Source: Endoryza sp044226045
Lineage (GTDB): Bacteria; Bacteroidota; Bacteroidia; Chitinophagales; Chitinophagaceae
Assembly (NCBI GenBank): GCA_044226045.1
Contig: JBGAHR010000018.1
Span: 1 to 64,000 of the forward strand
Direction of reading: 5' to 3'
DNA: 64,000 nt
In this document: positions 17,684-26,425 of the stretch, one piece after another
How the letters are laid out: each line of letters starts with the position of its first letter
Numbering within the stretch: the first letter of the stretch is position 1
Made by a program: the position numbers and the translations under genes
The notes under the pieces: generated by a model
Database searches by the model: none
Seen by the model: only the letters and a program-made list of their open reading frames with translations
Told to the model about the DNA's origin: nothing

Positions 17684-18595
17684 TTAGTTTGCCTGGTTCT
17701 GATTAGTGAGTGATCGGAATACGTCTTCCAGGTTGCCCCTGCTGGCTGTTTGCAGGGAAACAATATCCAGGTTCTTTTCAAGCGCCAGCTCGAGCAATTT
17801 CCTTTTTAATCCATCGGGATCATCAGTGAGGAATTTCCAGGTGGTGTCATTGATTCGTATAGCCTTCCCATAGGAGGCAAATATTTCTTCACTCACAGGT
17901 TCTTTCAATTCCAGTTGAAGTTCGTTGGTATTCTTGTTGCTGACCAGCGCGGAAAGCGCGTCGTCGGCAACGATCACCCCTTTGTTGATGATCACCACCC
18001 GGCTGCAAATGGCTTCTACTTCCTGTAATATATGCGTGGAGAAAAGTACAGTTTTGTTTTTGCCGAGATTACGAATGACTTCCCGGATTTCTATGATCTG
18101 GTTGGGGTCCAGTCCGGTGGTAGGCTCGTCCAGTATCAGCACCTCGGGATCGTGAAGCAATGCCGCAGCCAGACCGACTCTTTGCTTATAGCCCTTGGAC
18201 AGCTGTCCTATTTTCTTGGCAGATTCACGGGTCAGGCCAACCTGTTCAATCACTTTTTCAATTGCCTGTTTTTTACCCGGTATCTTATGTACATCTGCCA
18301 CAAAGTCGAGGTACTCTCTTACAAACATGTCGTAGTACAGTGGGTTGGATTCCGGGAGGTATCCAATTTTCTTTTTGGTCTCCATTGGATTATTCAGCAC
18401 ATCCGTTCCGCATACTTTCACTTCGCCACCATCAGGCTGCAGATAACCGGTGATAATTTTCATAGTAGTAGACTTCCCCGCCCCATTGGGACCCAGAAAT
18501 CCAACAATCTCCCCCTTTTGCACGGAAAAGGAAATATCATTTACGGCTTTCTGCTGGCCATACAGCTTCTGAAGACCACGAACTTCGATAGACAT
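17684..18595 (-). CDS. gldA: ABC transporter ATP-binding protein, GldA-like
   Basis: The protein is 303 residues from the ATG at 18595 (MSIEVRGLQKLYGQQ); an upstream in-frame extension runs into repeat sequence and is rejected. It is an ABC ATPase with Walker A GPNGAGKST, signature LSKGYKQRVGLA, Walker B VLILDEPTTGLDP and H-loop FSTHILQE, plus the ~80-residue C-terminal domain ending GNLEDVFRSLT seen in ABC-2 exporters. The closest named family is GldA of the gliding-motility ABC transporter. The permease partners GldF and GldG are not in the window, so the gld name is moderately secure. Confidence 0.8.
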   Translation of the reverse strand: MSIEVRGLQKLYGQQKAVNDISFSVQKGEIVGFLGPNGAGKSTTMKIITGYLQPDGGEVKVCGTDVLNNPMETKKKIGYLPESNPLYYDMFVREYLDFVADVHKIPGKKQAIEKVIEQVGLTRESAKKIGQLSKGYKQRVGLAAALLHDPEVLILDEPTTGLDPNQIIEIREVIRNLGKNKTVLFSTHILQEVEAICSRVVIINKGVIVADDALSALVSNKNTNELQLELKEPVSEEIFASYGKAIRINDTTWKFLTDDPDGLKRKLLELALEKNLDIVSLQTASRGNLEDVFRSLTNQNQAN

Positions 18596-18617
18596 GGTGT
18601 AAAAATAGGGAAAGGAG

Positions 18618-18757
18618 TTGAGAGCGAGAGCAGGAGTAAGAGCGGGAGCGAGAACAATTTGAAATAGACGGTAATTAAAAAGTATTATTACTCGTATAAT
18701 ACTCAATTGCCCTTTGCTTTAAATTCGCTCCCGCTCTCGCTCTCGCTCCCGCTCCCC
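18618..18757. repeat. Inverted pair of GGGAGC-type tracts
   Basis: A plus-strand tract (18618-18654, GAGCGAGAGCAGGAGTAAGAG and on) faces a minus-strand copy (18725-18757, CGCTCCCGCTCTCGCTCTCG and on) across 70 bp of AT-rich sequence. The right tract begins 1-2 bp after the carbonic anhydrase stop codon; the left one ends ~23 bp before the gldA start. In an mRNA reading through both genes the two arms could pair into a long hairpin. Confidence 0.85.
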
Positions 18758-18758
18758 A

Positions 18759-19394
18759 TCACAGGTTGTCAAATTCGTACAAATCATCAATATGTGTTCC
18801 GGCTTTCATTTCGAAGACGGGTTTGATCAGACCGTCTTTGAGACCGTACACCCATCCGTGAAGATCGGGGCGTTGTTCTTCTTTCCAGGCCCGCTGGATG
18901 ATGGAGGTTTTGGCGAGGTTGAAGACCTGCTCCTGTACATTCAACTCTACCAGCCTGTCTACCCGGGCATTTTCGTTTGGAATGGCATCGAGTTCCTTTT
19001 TATGCAAACGAATCACGTCTTTGATATTTCTCAGCCACATGTTCAAGACTGCTTTGAAATCGTTCCTGGTCGAAGCAGCTTTCACCCCACCGCAACCATA
19101 GTGACCGCATACAATGACATGCTTCACCCGCAAATGATTGACCGCATAGTCCAGCACACTCAGCAGGTTCACATCCGTATTTACCACCAGGTTCGCTACA
19201 TTACGGTGTACGAAGATCTCTCCGGGTTGTGTTCCGGTAATTTCATTAGCAGGCACCCGGCTGTCGCTGCAACCAATCCATAAAAATTCCGGTGTCTGCA
19301 GATCAGCCAGTCTCCGGAAAAATTCAGGATCTTCTGTTATTTTTTCGGCCGCCCATGCTTTGTTCTCGAGCAATAATTTTTCGTAAGACAACAT
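18759..19394 (-). CDS. Beta-class carbonic anhydrase
   Basis: This 211-residue zinc enzyme interconverts CO2 and bicarbonate. The zinc ligands Cys42, His98 and Cys101 and the Asp44-Arg46 dyad are all present (GCSDSRVPAN; CGHYGCGGVKAA). The C-terminus (GWVYGLKDGLIKPVF) is typical of the Can/CynT clade. It ends 20 bp from the next gene upstream in transcription order, a SulP-family anion transporter, suggesting a shared transcript and a bicarbonate uptake or pH function. Confidence 0.95.
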   Translation of the reverse strand: MLSYEKLLLENKAWAAEKITEDPEFFRRLADLQTPEFLWIGCSDSRVPANEITGTQPGEIFVHRNVANLVVNTDVNLLSVLDYAVNHLRVKHVIVCGHYGCGGVKAASTRNDFKAVLNMWLRNIKDVIRLHKKELDAIPNENARVDRLVELNVQEQVFNLAKTSIIQRAWKEEQRPDLHGWVYGLKDGLIKPVFEMKAGTHIDDLYEFDNL

Positions 19395-19414
19395 TGTATA
19401 TTCAGATTATTAGG

Positions 19415-21052
19415 TTAATGATTAATAGCTTCCGTTTCAATAATCATTTTATCAGTTCCCCTGACCAGGTTGGCCGACAGGTCTTTGTCATTGATAACCG
19501 TCTGACAGAACCCATGCTCCCGGTTTTTGTTCAATTTTAGTTCAACCTGGATGTTTTTCAAAGGCGCGTGTAACATAAAATCTTCGATCGTTTCAACCAC
19601 ATCCTTGTCGATGAAATCAGCCCTGGAGGCATCAATCAGAACAAAGGCGCTTTCCGGTACTTTTTCCAGCCTGTTCTTGATGATCGGTTTGTTAAGGAAA
19701 GATACATCTTTACGAAGGCGGAATAAGTACTTGTTATCATCGTTCACCACAAATACCGAAGACTTAAAGTTACTTCGGATCACAAAGAAAAGACCTACAC
19801 CGATACCAATGATCACTCCCTTCAATAAATCTGTGGCGAGGATGGCAGCGATGGTAATCACAAAAGGCAAAAACTGGCCCCATCCCTTAATATAGAACGA
19901 CTTAAAGAGGGAGGGTTTGGCAAGTTTGTAACCGGTGAAAATAAGTATGGCAGCGAGGGCGGATTTGGGAATCAGGTTTAAAATGGCCGGAATAAACGCC
20001 ACACAGAGCAGCAGCAGGGTACCGTGAATAATAGTGGACATCTTCGACTTTGCGCCCGAATTTACGTTCGCCGATGAGCGAACGATCACGCTGGTAACCG
20101 GCAAACCACCAATCAGACCGGAGATGATATTTCCCAGTCCCTGCGCTTTCAGCTCACGGTTAGTGGGCGTCACCCGCTGATAAGGGTCGAGATCGTCTAC
20201 CGCTTCGATGCTGAGCAGACTTTCGAGGCTCGCCACAATGGCAATGATCACGCCGGTGAACAAAACATCTTTATTGAGCAGGAAATTCCAGTCAGGCATA
20301 GTGAAAAATGAGAAGAATTCATTAACGGAACCGGCTACCGGTATGATTACCAGGTGTTCTCCCGACAGGGCTTTCATGGAAAGCCTGGAAAAAAGAACAT
20401 TCAGCGCTACGCCAAGAATAACCACGAGCAAGGGGGCAGGAATCACTTTCCAGAAGCCTTTCTTTTTCGCGGTAAATTTCTCCCACAGAAAATAGAATAC
20501 CAGGCAACTCAGGCCGATGATGATCGCCGATTGATTGATATGTGCGAAGGCGTTGAAGAAATTGGAGAACAGGTTGCCTTTATCAGCTTTTACCGGCACG
20601 CCTTCATCATTTTCAAAATGAGAATCGTCGCCAAGCAGGTGCGGAAACTGGTTGAGGATCAAAATCAGTCCGATGGCGGCGAGCATTCCTTTAATGACGC
20701 TGCCCGGTACATAATCTCCCACTACACCTGCTTTCAGAAATCCGAATAACAGCTGAAGTGCACCGGCTATAACAATTGCCACCAGGAATGCCTCAAAAGA
20801 AGGCAGGGTAGCCATGGCTCCCGCCACAATTGCGGTAAGACCGGCAGCCGGACCACTAACACTTAACTGCGACCGGCTGGCCATACCAACTACGATACCT
20901 CCCACGATACCCGCTATCAGCCCACTGAATAAAGGGGTATTGGAGGCCAGCGCCACACCGAGGCATAATGGCAGCGCTACCAGGAAAACCACTATCGCAG
21001 AGGGAATATCATTACGAAGAGAGCCAATATAGCTCTTGAAACTATTGGACAT
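19415..21052 (-). CDS. SulP-family inorganic anion transporter
   Basis: The protein is 545 residues from the ATG at 21052 (MSNSFKSYIGSLRNDIPSA); an upstream start would add an unconserved leader. It has ten or more membrane segments, including LPLCLGVALASNTPLFSGLI and GMASRSQLSVSGPAAGLTAI, the SulP substrate-binding region. The C-terminal ~100 residues are a STAS domain (FVLIDASRADFIDKDVVETI). SulP proteins carry sulfate, bicarbonate or other anions. The directly following carbonic anhydrase gene argues for bicarbonate, as in known SulP/carbonic-anhydrase pairs. Selectivity cannot be decided from sequence alone. Confidence 0.92.
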   Translation of the reverse strand: MSNSFKSYIGSLRNDIPSAIVVFLVALPLCLGVALASNTPLFSGLIAGIVGGIVVGMASRSQLSVSGPAAGLTAIVAGAMATLPSFEAFLVAIVIAGALQLLFGFLKAGVVGDYVPGSVIKGMLAAIGLILILNQFPHLLGDDSHFENDEGVPVKADKGNLFSNFFNAFAHINQSAIIIGLSCLVFYFLWEKFTAKKKGFWKVIPAPLLVVILGVALNVLFSRLSMKALSGEHLVIIPVAGSVNEFFSFFTMPDWNFLLNKDVLFTGVIIAIVASLESLLSIEAVDDLDPYQRVTPTNRELKAQGLGNIISGLIGGLPVTSVIVRSSANVNSGAKSKMSTIIHGTLLLLCVAFIPAILNLIPKSALAAILIFTGYKLAKPSLFKSFYIKGWGQFLPFVITIAAILATDLLKGVIIGIGVGLFFVIRSNFKSSVFVVNDDNKYLFRLRKDVSFLNKPIIKNRLEKVPESAFVLIDASRADFIDKDVVETIEDFMLHAPLKNIQVELKLNKNREHGFCQTVINDKDLSANLVRGTDKMIIETEAINH

Positions 21053-21143
21053 ACAGAACTTTTTTACAGTAAAGAATAGAATACACGGGACACGATGGGA
21101 GGCCATCGATCACAGCAGGCAATCATTAAAAAAAAAGAAAGCG

Positions 21144-21506
21144 TCAGGCGCGGTCTGGCGGAGGTGTTACCAGATCAAAATGCACCGGTTTTACTTTACC
21201 GTAAACTAATAATAAATGATGTAGAAGTATTTCGTTCGCAGGCGTAGTAGCGTCCTGGTGTTCATGGAGAAATTCCTCGGAAATGCTGACCGGGCGGTCA
21301 GGGGTCTTTTCATCGGGCCCTGCAGGTTGTGTATTTTCCTCGGCCTGATCAGGTCCGGGGTTTTCAACTTGCAGGGAATAAGACTCTTTGACGTTGGCCT
21401 TATTTCCGTAAATGAAAAAATTAATGCCGGTAAGATAGACCAACAGGAACACCATCGCTATAGCGATAAGTTGTCGACCTGGTTTATAATTATTGATTCC
21501 GGACAT
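21144..21506 (-). CDS. Single-pass membrane protein, hypothetical
   Basis: The protein is 120 residues from the ATG at 21506; an ATG 15 bp upstream would lie within a -7 box and is less likely. After a basic N-terminus comes one membrane helix (LIAIAMVFLLVYLTGINFFI), then a Pro/Glu-rich linker and a conserved-looking tail (EILLHHLLLVYGKVKPVHFD). The C-terminal part would sit in the periplasm. I do not recognise a family. It lies between the SulP transporter and purH on the same strand. Confidence 0.55.
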   Translation of the reverse strand: MSGINNYKPGRQLIAIAMVFLLVYLTGINFFIYGNKANVKESYSLQVENPGPDQAEENTQPAGPDEKTPDRPVSISEEFLHEHQDATTPANEILLHHLLLVYGKVKPVHFDLVTPPPDRA

Positions 21507-21518
21507 TTTAGAGATGTG

Positions 21519-21526
21519 CAAATATA
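21519..21526 (-). promoter_or_regulatory. Candidate -7 box (TATATTTG) deciding the start of the 21144-21506 gene
   Basis: On the minus strand TATATTTG matches TAnnTTTG exactly, 12 bp before the ATG at 21506. If used, the transcript would have a leader of only a few bases. It would exclude the ATG at 21521 as a start. Confidence 0.45.
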
Positions 21527-21597
21527 GCCATGTATTGCCAAGCAGGCAATTGTTAAAAGGAAATTAACAGAAATGCTGGAACTTCCGGGAAATGATA

Positions 21598-21705
21598 GGA
21601 TTGCGGTTTGCGGTTTGCAGTTTGCGGTTTCTCTTTCCCTTTCTGTTTCCCTTTCTCTTTCCCTTTCCGCTCCCGCTCCCACTCTCGCTCCCACTTCCGT
21701 TCTCT
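21598..21705. repeat. Low-complexity tract, order GGGAGC-AAASRG-CYGCAAA on minus strand
   Basis: On the minus strand, beginning ~10-18 bp after the purH stop codon, GAGTGGGAGCGGGAGCGG leads to AAAGGGAAAGAGAAAGGG hexamers and then to CCGCAAACTGCAAACCGC heptamers. The order is the same as in the tracts at 38.1 and 48.4 kb. No hairpin terminator is present for purH. Confidence 0.9.
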
Positions 21706-21715
21706 GATTGTTACA

Positions 21716-23236
21716 TCAATGTTTAAAATGGCGAAGGCCGGTCATTACCATGGCCAGGTTTCTTTCCTTGCAATATTCAATGGAGTCTTTATCACGAACC
21801 GAGCCGCCCGGCTGAATAAAGGCCGTAATACCTGCTTCATCACCCAGCTTTACACAGTCATTGAAAGGGAAGAAAGCATCACTGGCCAGTACTGCTCCTT
21901 TCAGATCGAAATTAAACTGGTGGGCTTTTTCAACTGCATGACGAAGGGCATCGATCCGGCTGGTTTGTCCGCAACCCTTACCGATCAGCTGCCTGTTCTT
22001 AACCAGGGCAATGGCATTCGACTTTAGGTGCTTGCATACTATATTGGCAAATTCCAGATCGTCCTTTTCAGATGCGGTGCAGGGACGTCCGCCGACTTCT
22101 TCCCATTTGCTGAAATTTCCCTCATCTGTTCCCTGGATAAGAACACCATTCAACACCGACTTATATTGTCTGTTGGATACGCCGGTTGTTTTCTGTTGCA
22201 GTAAGATCCGGTTCTTTTTTGATTTTAGTATTTCCAGTGCCGTGGAATCATAAGAAGGAGCGATCAACACTTCGAAGAAAATCTCATTGATTGCATTTGC
22301 CGTGGAAGCATCAACGGTTTGATTGGTAACCAGCACACCGCCAAAAGCGCTTTCCGGATCGCCGGCCAGTGCAGCATCCCATGCTTCTTTCACTGTTTTT
22401 CTGGAAGCGATTCCGCAAACATTGGTGTGTTTGATAATAGCGAATACCGGTTCAGTATTACTTCCAAATTCATGGATCAGCTGAATGGCCGCATCTACAT
22501 CCACCAGGTTGTTATAGGAAAGTTCTTTTCCGTTTAGCTGGTTGAAAAGCTGGTCGAGATCTCCAAAGAACACTCCCGACTGATGTGGGTTTTCTCCGTA
22601 TCGCATGGTTTTTGGTTGCGGAACGGATTCGAAGAAATAAAGATCCGGTTGCGGGTTAAAATATTTTGCGATGGCTACATCATAATGAGCCACTACTTCA
22701 AATGCCTTGGCGGCAAACATTTTCCTTTGTTCAATGGTGGTAGATCCTTCCTGTGTTTTCAGGATCTGTTCCAGGGTGGCATAATCCTTTTTCGCGGCTA
22801 TTACAACCACATCTTTGAAGTTCTTGGCCGCGCCCCGAATCATCGAGGGTCCCCCAATATCAATTTTCTCAATGATCAGTTTTTCTTCTGAAGTGGAGGC
22901 CACTGTTTCCTCGAATGGGTAAAGATCTACGATAACCAGGTCCAGTTCAGGAATATTGTATTGAGCCATTTCCGCGCGATCCGTTTCATTTTCTCTTCTG
23001 CCGAGTATACCACCAAACACCGAGGGGTGAAGTGTTTTTACCCTACCGCCCAGGATGGAAGGATAACTGGTCAGACTTTCCACCGGCACCACGGGAATAT
23101 TCAGTTTTTCAATGAATTGCTGGGTACCACCGGTCGAATAAATGGTTATTCCCAGTCGATGTAATTCTTCAACGATCGGTTCCAATCCATCTTTATAAAA
23201 AACCGAAATAAGTGCTGCCTGGATCTTCTTTGTCAT
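21716..23236 (-). CDS. purH: Bifunctional AICAR transformylase / IMP cyclohydrolase
   Basis: The protein is 506 residues from the ATG at 23236 (MTKKIQAALISVFYKDGLEP); a longer frame overlaps comEC and is rejected. It catalyses the last two steps of purine synthesis. The N-terminal MGS-fold cyclohydrolase has YSTGGTQQFIE and GGRVKTLHPSVFGGIL. The transformylase domain has the catalytic Lys-His pair in IKHTNVCGIA, KSNAIALVKN and SDAFFPFNDC. Only 17 bp separate it from the upstream comEC stop, so the two are probably co-transcribed. Confidence 0.97.
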   Translation of the reverse strand: MTKKIQAALISVFYKDGLEPIVEELHRLGITIYSTGGTQQFIEKLNIPVVPVESLTSYPSILGGRVKTLHPSVFGGILGRRENETDRAEMAQYNIPELDLVIVDLYPFEETVASTSEEKLIIEKIDIGGPSMIRGAAKNFKDVVVIAAKKDYATLEQILKTQEGSTTIEQRKMFAAKAFEVVAHYDVAIAKYFNPQPDLYFFESVPQPKTMRYGENPHQSGVFFGDLDQLFNQLNGKELSYNNLVDVDAAIQLIHEFGSNTEPVFAIIKHTNVCGIASRKTVKEAWDAALAGDPESAFGGVLVTNQTVDASTANAINEIFFEVLIAPSYDSTALEILKSKKNRILLQQKTTGVSNRQYKSVLNGVLIQGTDEGNFSKWEEVGGRPCTASEKDDLEFANIVCKHLKSNAIALVKNRQLIGKGCGQTSRIDALRHAVEKAHQFNFDLKGAVLASDAFFPFNDCVKLGDEAGITAFIQPGGSVRDKDSIEYCKERNLAMVMTGLRHFKH

Positions 23237-23253
23237 GTGTGGGCGTTTGAATA

Positions 23254-25389
23254 TTACCTGAAAGGGGTTTTGCGAGGCGCAAAGGTAAGCGATGACAGGT
23301 TCCCGGCAAAAGCGCCCTGGTCCGAAACAGCGTGAACCGCTACTCCCATTAACCGGCACAGCGCAGTCAGTTGAGCTGCTTTCCGTTTTGAAACAGAAGC
23401 ATCTATCACCAGCCGGCCGACCGATATTTTTGTCAATATCTCGTGCATATTCATTTTGCAGGGAGAAGAAACAACGAGTATATCCAGCCTTTTCGGCCAT
23501 TGTTGTATAGATGGTTCATCTGATCGAGCAATCACCATGATCGATTTCCCATTGAGCATGAAAAGGCGGGCACCTGTATTCGGGATATCGATCTTTTCCA
23601 GATGTTTTATTCTTTTCACCGTTAGCATTGGATCAACGATGGACGAACGCGGGTTGCCGTAAAAAAGACTATCGGGCCCCATCATTCGGCCTCGCCGGCC
23701 TTCTATCAGGCAAATGGCCGGAAAGCCCCGGCTATTGAGCACGATCAGTTCCTGCTGGTGCGAAGCCTCAACAAATGACCAGACCCTGATCGTGAGAAAA
23801 AAAATGAAAGAAAGAGCCGCCAGCATGAGACTCTTTTTATGTTGGGAGATGAGAAAACAGGCCAGGAATGAAATGCCCCCGTAAAGCAGGAGCATTTGCG
23901 GGATGGAAATCACCAATCCTTTCCAGATCGCAAAAGGATATTCACTCATATAGGTCACAAAGCCGTTCATGGACTGGATCCCGAACGACGTCACTTTTCC
24001 CAGCAAAGAAGCCACCGGCGTCCACGCACTCGCTGCCAGGAGAAGTAATTCGCAAAGTAATACCAGCGTGGAAAGTGGAATGGCCACCAGGTTGGTGACC
24101 AGGAATAGCAGGGGGAATTGATGGAAGTAATAGATACAGACAGGTGTCGTCAATATCTGTGCTGCGAGGGTGCCTGCCATCATTTTCCAGAGTTTTTCCA
24201 GCAGGGGATTTGACAGCTCCAGGCATTGCTCTATTGGTTTCATAAAAATGACCATGCTGAGCACAGCCAGGTACGACAACTGGAAGCCGATATCCCATAA
24301 CCAGGCCGGTTGCAGGCAGAGTAAGAAGAATGCCGAGGCTGCCAGTGAATTGTAGATTGTCATTTTTCGGTTACTGACTTCTCCCAGGCAGATAAAACTG
24401 AACATAACGGCTGACCTGACCACCGAAGGGGAGGCCCCGCACAGCAGCGTGAAAAGCCATAGGCAGGCAATGGTAAGAAGGGGAGGCAAAAAACGGGTGT
24501 TTTTCCTGTTAAGTGGCCGAAATGCTACAGAAAGCAACCAGTAAATTACCCCGAGGTGAAGTCCCGAAATAGCTATTACATGAATCACGCCGGTATTGGA
24601 GTAGGCTTGAGTAAGCGTCTTTTCGAGGTCTTCCCGGTATCCGATCAGCAATGCTTCTGCCAGGGCTTTTTCTTCGTTTCCGGCAATATTCTGACGGATA
24701 ACCGAAAGGATGTTTTTCCTGATTCTGGAGAGTATTTCAACGGAGTTGAACTTGCGTTTGCAACCTAATAGCACATAGGATCCGGGAATAGCCTGGGATT
24801 GATAATAGATCCCTTTCAATGCTTCGAATTGCTGAAAATTAAAGCCACCCGGATTCGATCGGTTTTGAATGATCTGTAATGGACTTGTCAACAGCAAATC
24901 GACACCTGCGACTGAAAGTGCGCTATCGGATTTGCTGAAGTATAGCAACACCCGTCCGCTCGCCTTTACCGGTTCATTTTGCCGCAGCAACCATTTTACT
25001 TCCATCTCTGCCTGGCAGGAATTTTTCTTTACCAACAGTTCGGTTGAAATGGTCCCCATCACCCGGTCGCCCGGTTGGTATGTAAAGCCCAACCAGTTTT
25101 TTCCCGATGAAGGAGCATGAATGGCAGAGAGAAAAACACCAGCGATTACGAGGAGAAAATGGATTGCGGCACCCAAAACAAAACCTCTTGATCGAAGCGG
25201 TAATAGTATCGAACCCGCCAGAATCAGTACCATCAATAGGATGGCAGCCATCAGTGTATGGAAGGCTGAAAGAAGAAACCAGTTGAAGAGCAGGATGCCG
25301 GTTATAAGTGAAAGAGTAATTCTTATAAACGGCGCCCGCCGCAGGTAATAATGTAAGGTTGAAATCTTATACACAACTTCTAATTTCAC
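23254..25389 (-). CDS. comEC: ComEC/Rec2-family DNA-uptake membrane protein
   Basis: This 711-residue polytopic membrane protein is the inner-membrane DNA channel family of natural transformation. The N-terminal DUF4131/OB part (~30-210) is followed by the competence core with GYREDLEKTLTQAYSNTGVIHVIAISGLHLG in two parts (~250-290) and CGASPSVVRSAVMFSFICLGE. The C-terminal ~180 residues keep the shape of the metallo-beta-lactamase-like domain but lack the HxHxDH metal motif, as in many Bacteroidota homologues. Whether the strain is transformable is unknown. First gene of a probable comEC-purH transcript. Confidence 0.9.
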   Translation of the reverse strand: MKLEVVYKISTLHYYLRRAPFIRITLSLITGILLFNWFLLSAFHTLMAAILLMVLILAGSILLPLRSRGFVLGAAIHFLLVIAGVFLSAIHAPSSGKNWLGFTYQPGDRVMGTISTELLVKKNSCQAEMEVKWLLRQNEPVKASGRVLLYFSKSDSALSVAGVDLLLTSPLQIIQNRSNPGGFNFQQFEALKGIYYQSQAIPGSYVLLGCKRKFNSVEILSRIRKNILSVIRQNIAGNEEKALAEALLIGYREDLEKTLTQAYSNTGVIHVIAISGLHLGVIYWLLSVAFRPLNRKNTRFLPPLLTIACLWLFTLLCGASPSVVRSAVMFSFICLGEVSNRKMTIYNSLAASAFFLLCLQPAWLWDIGFQLSYLAVLSMVIFMKPIEQCLELSNPLLEKLWKMMAGTLAAQILTTPVCIYYFHQFPLLFLVTNLVAIPLSTLVLLCELLLLAASAWTPVASLLGKVTSFGIQSMNGFVTYMSEYPFAIWKGLVISIPQMLLLYGGISFLACFLISQHKKSLMLAALSFIFFLTIRVWSFVEASHQQELIVLNSRGFPAICLIEGRRGRMMGPDSLFYGNPRSSIVDPMLTVKRIKHLEKIDIPNTGARLFMLNGKSIMVIARSDEPSIQQWPKRLDILVVSSPCKMNMHEILTKISVGRLVIDASVSKRKAAQLTALCRLMGVAVHAVSDQGAFAGNLSSLTFAPRKTPFR

Positions 25390-25871
25390 AAAAGCGAAAA
25401 GACCGTACCCTGAAGGGAAGCGCAGGTTAAGGACATTCTGTTTTCAGTAAAAAATCACCAGAAATTTTCGAGGAGGAGAAGAAAGCGATAGCAGATTATC
25501 AAAACTGGTAATCCATAGGAATATTGAATTTTAAAAAGCGGCGATGGTAAAATCTTCTTCAATTTCTGTGAAAAATGATTGCAACGGTTATTGCCGGTGA
25601 TTTTATTTCTACTGTTTTTTGATGTATGTTTTTACGGTGAATTGAGCCCCGTATTTTCTACGGTAAGCATTGTGTTATTCTTCCCGTAATTGTTTATGAT
25701 TCTTCCCGTTTTTTTCCGGGTTTTTCCTCGCTACTTGCTGGTTTACTTTAATTTATAAATAATACTAATTTATAATTAATTGAAGCACATTTTTTTGCGT
25801 GTGCGTACCTGTTATGAACCTAATAGTTTTAAATCGGTAATGGCTCTTTTTAAACTTTCAAACCCCAAGTT
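25390..25871. other. 482-bp AT-rich divergent intergenic region
   Basis: Separates divergent comEC and the 158-residue protein gene. It contains T-runs and a TAATTTATAAATAATAC-like segment near 25750-25790 but no clear TAnnTTTG box, hairpin or RNA gene. Promoters for both flanking genes are expected here. Confidence 0.5.
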
Positions 25872-26348
25872 ATGTTGACAATTCAATCAAAAACCCGTAA
25901 AGCGGGACGCTTTGTTTCAAACACCCATGTTGATACAGTTATCCGCAACTATAAACAGGAAAGATGGGTGAACAATTCGAAGCATATTGGCAAAGAAGAT
26001 TCTTTGAGCGTTTGGTACAGTGTAGCGGAACTGGAAGAATTCCTGGCAAAGGCCAAAAAGCATGGTGCTGATGGCGTAAAATTTTATTTCGCCGCTTACG
26101 ACAAGAATTTTGAAGAACAACCTTTGTATGCCGGACGTCAGACGCTCGTGTTAGTAGCAACACAGGCGAAGGAAACAGAAACCGGTACAGTTGACAAGGA
26201 TCTTTACATTTCTTCCGAGAACGGTTCGAACATTCTCGCATACAATGTTGGAAAGCTCTGTCCTCCCTATTGCAGCAAACCCAATACTGGCGATGGCATC
26301 GGCATTACGATTGTCGATCGTGGCGAAGAAGGACTTTCTGTTATATAA
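25872..26348 (+). CDS. Conserved small cytoplasmic protein, function unknown
   Basis: This 158-residue soluble protein has WYSVAELEEFLAKAKKHGAD, a strand-rich core (VKFYFAAYDKNFEE) and a C-terminal KLCPPYCSKPNTG with a CPPxC pair. The shape is of a family I associate with Chitinophagaceae genomes but cannot name. It is followed by a strong terminator and then by a sensor-kinase operon on the same strand, so it is a separate transcript. No signal peptide is present, so the Cys pair would be in the cytoplasm and could bind metal; this is speculation. Confidence 0.65.
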   Translation: MLTIQSKTRKAGRFVSNTHVDTVIRNYKQERWVNNSKHIGKEDSLSVWYSVAELEEFLAKAKKHGADGVKFYFAAYDKNFEEQPLYAGRQTLVLVATQAKETETGTVDKDLYISSENGSNILAYNVGKLCPPYCSKPNTGDGIGITIVDRGEEGLSVI

Positions 26349-26368
26349 TTTTTGCAAGATCGTTTTCA

Positions 26369-26393
26369 GAAGACCCCGCCCCGCGGGGTCTTC
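26369..26393 (+). terminator. Rho-independent terminator
   Basis: GAAGACCCCGC and GCGGGGTCTTC form a perfect 11-bp GC-rich stem around a 3-nt loop, 21 bp after the preceding stop codon. Confidence 0.9.
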
Positions 26394-26425
26394 GCATTTA
26401 TTAAAAAGCAGCTACCTTGTAGGGC

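Noticed and set aside
17684..18706. Longer start for the GldA-like protein at 18706
   Set aside because: The extension translates the inverted GGGAGC tract and AT-rich gap; the ATG at 18595 gives the conserved N-terminus.
21716..23500. Longer purH start at 23500
   Set aside because: The extra 88 residues overlap the end of comEC and show no conservation pattern; the ATG at 23236 matches the family N-terminus.
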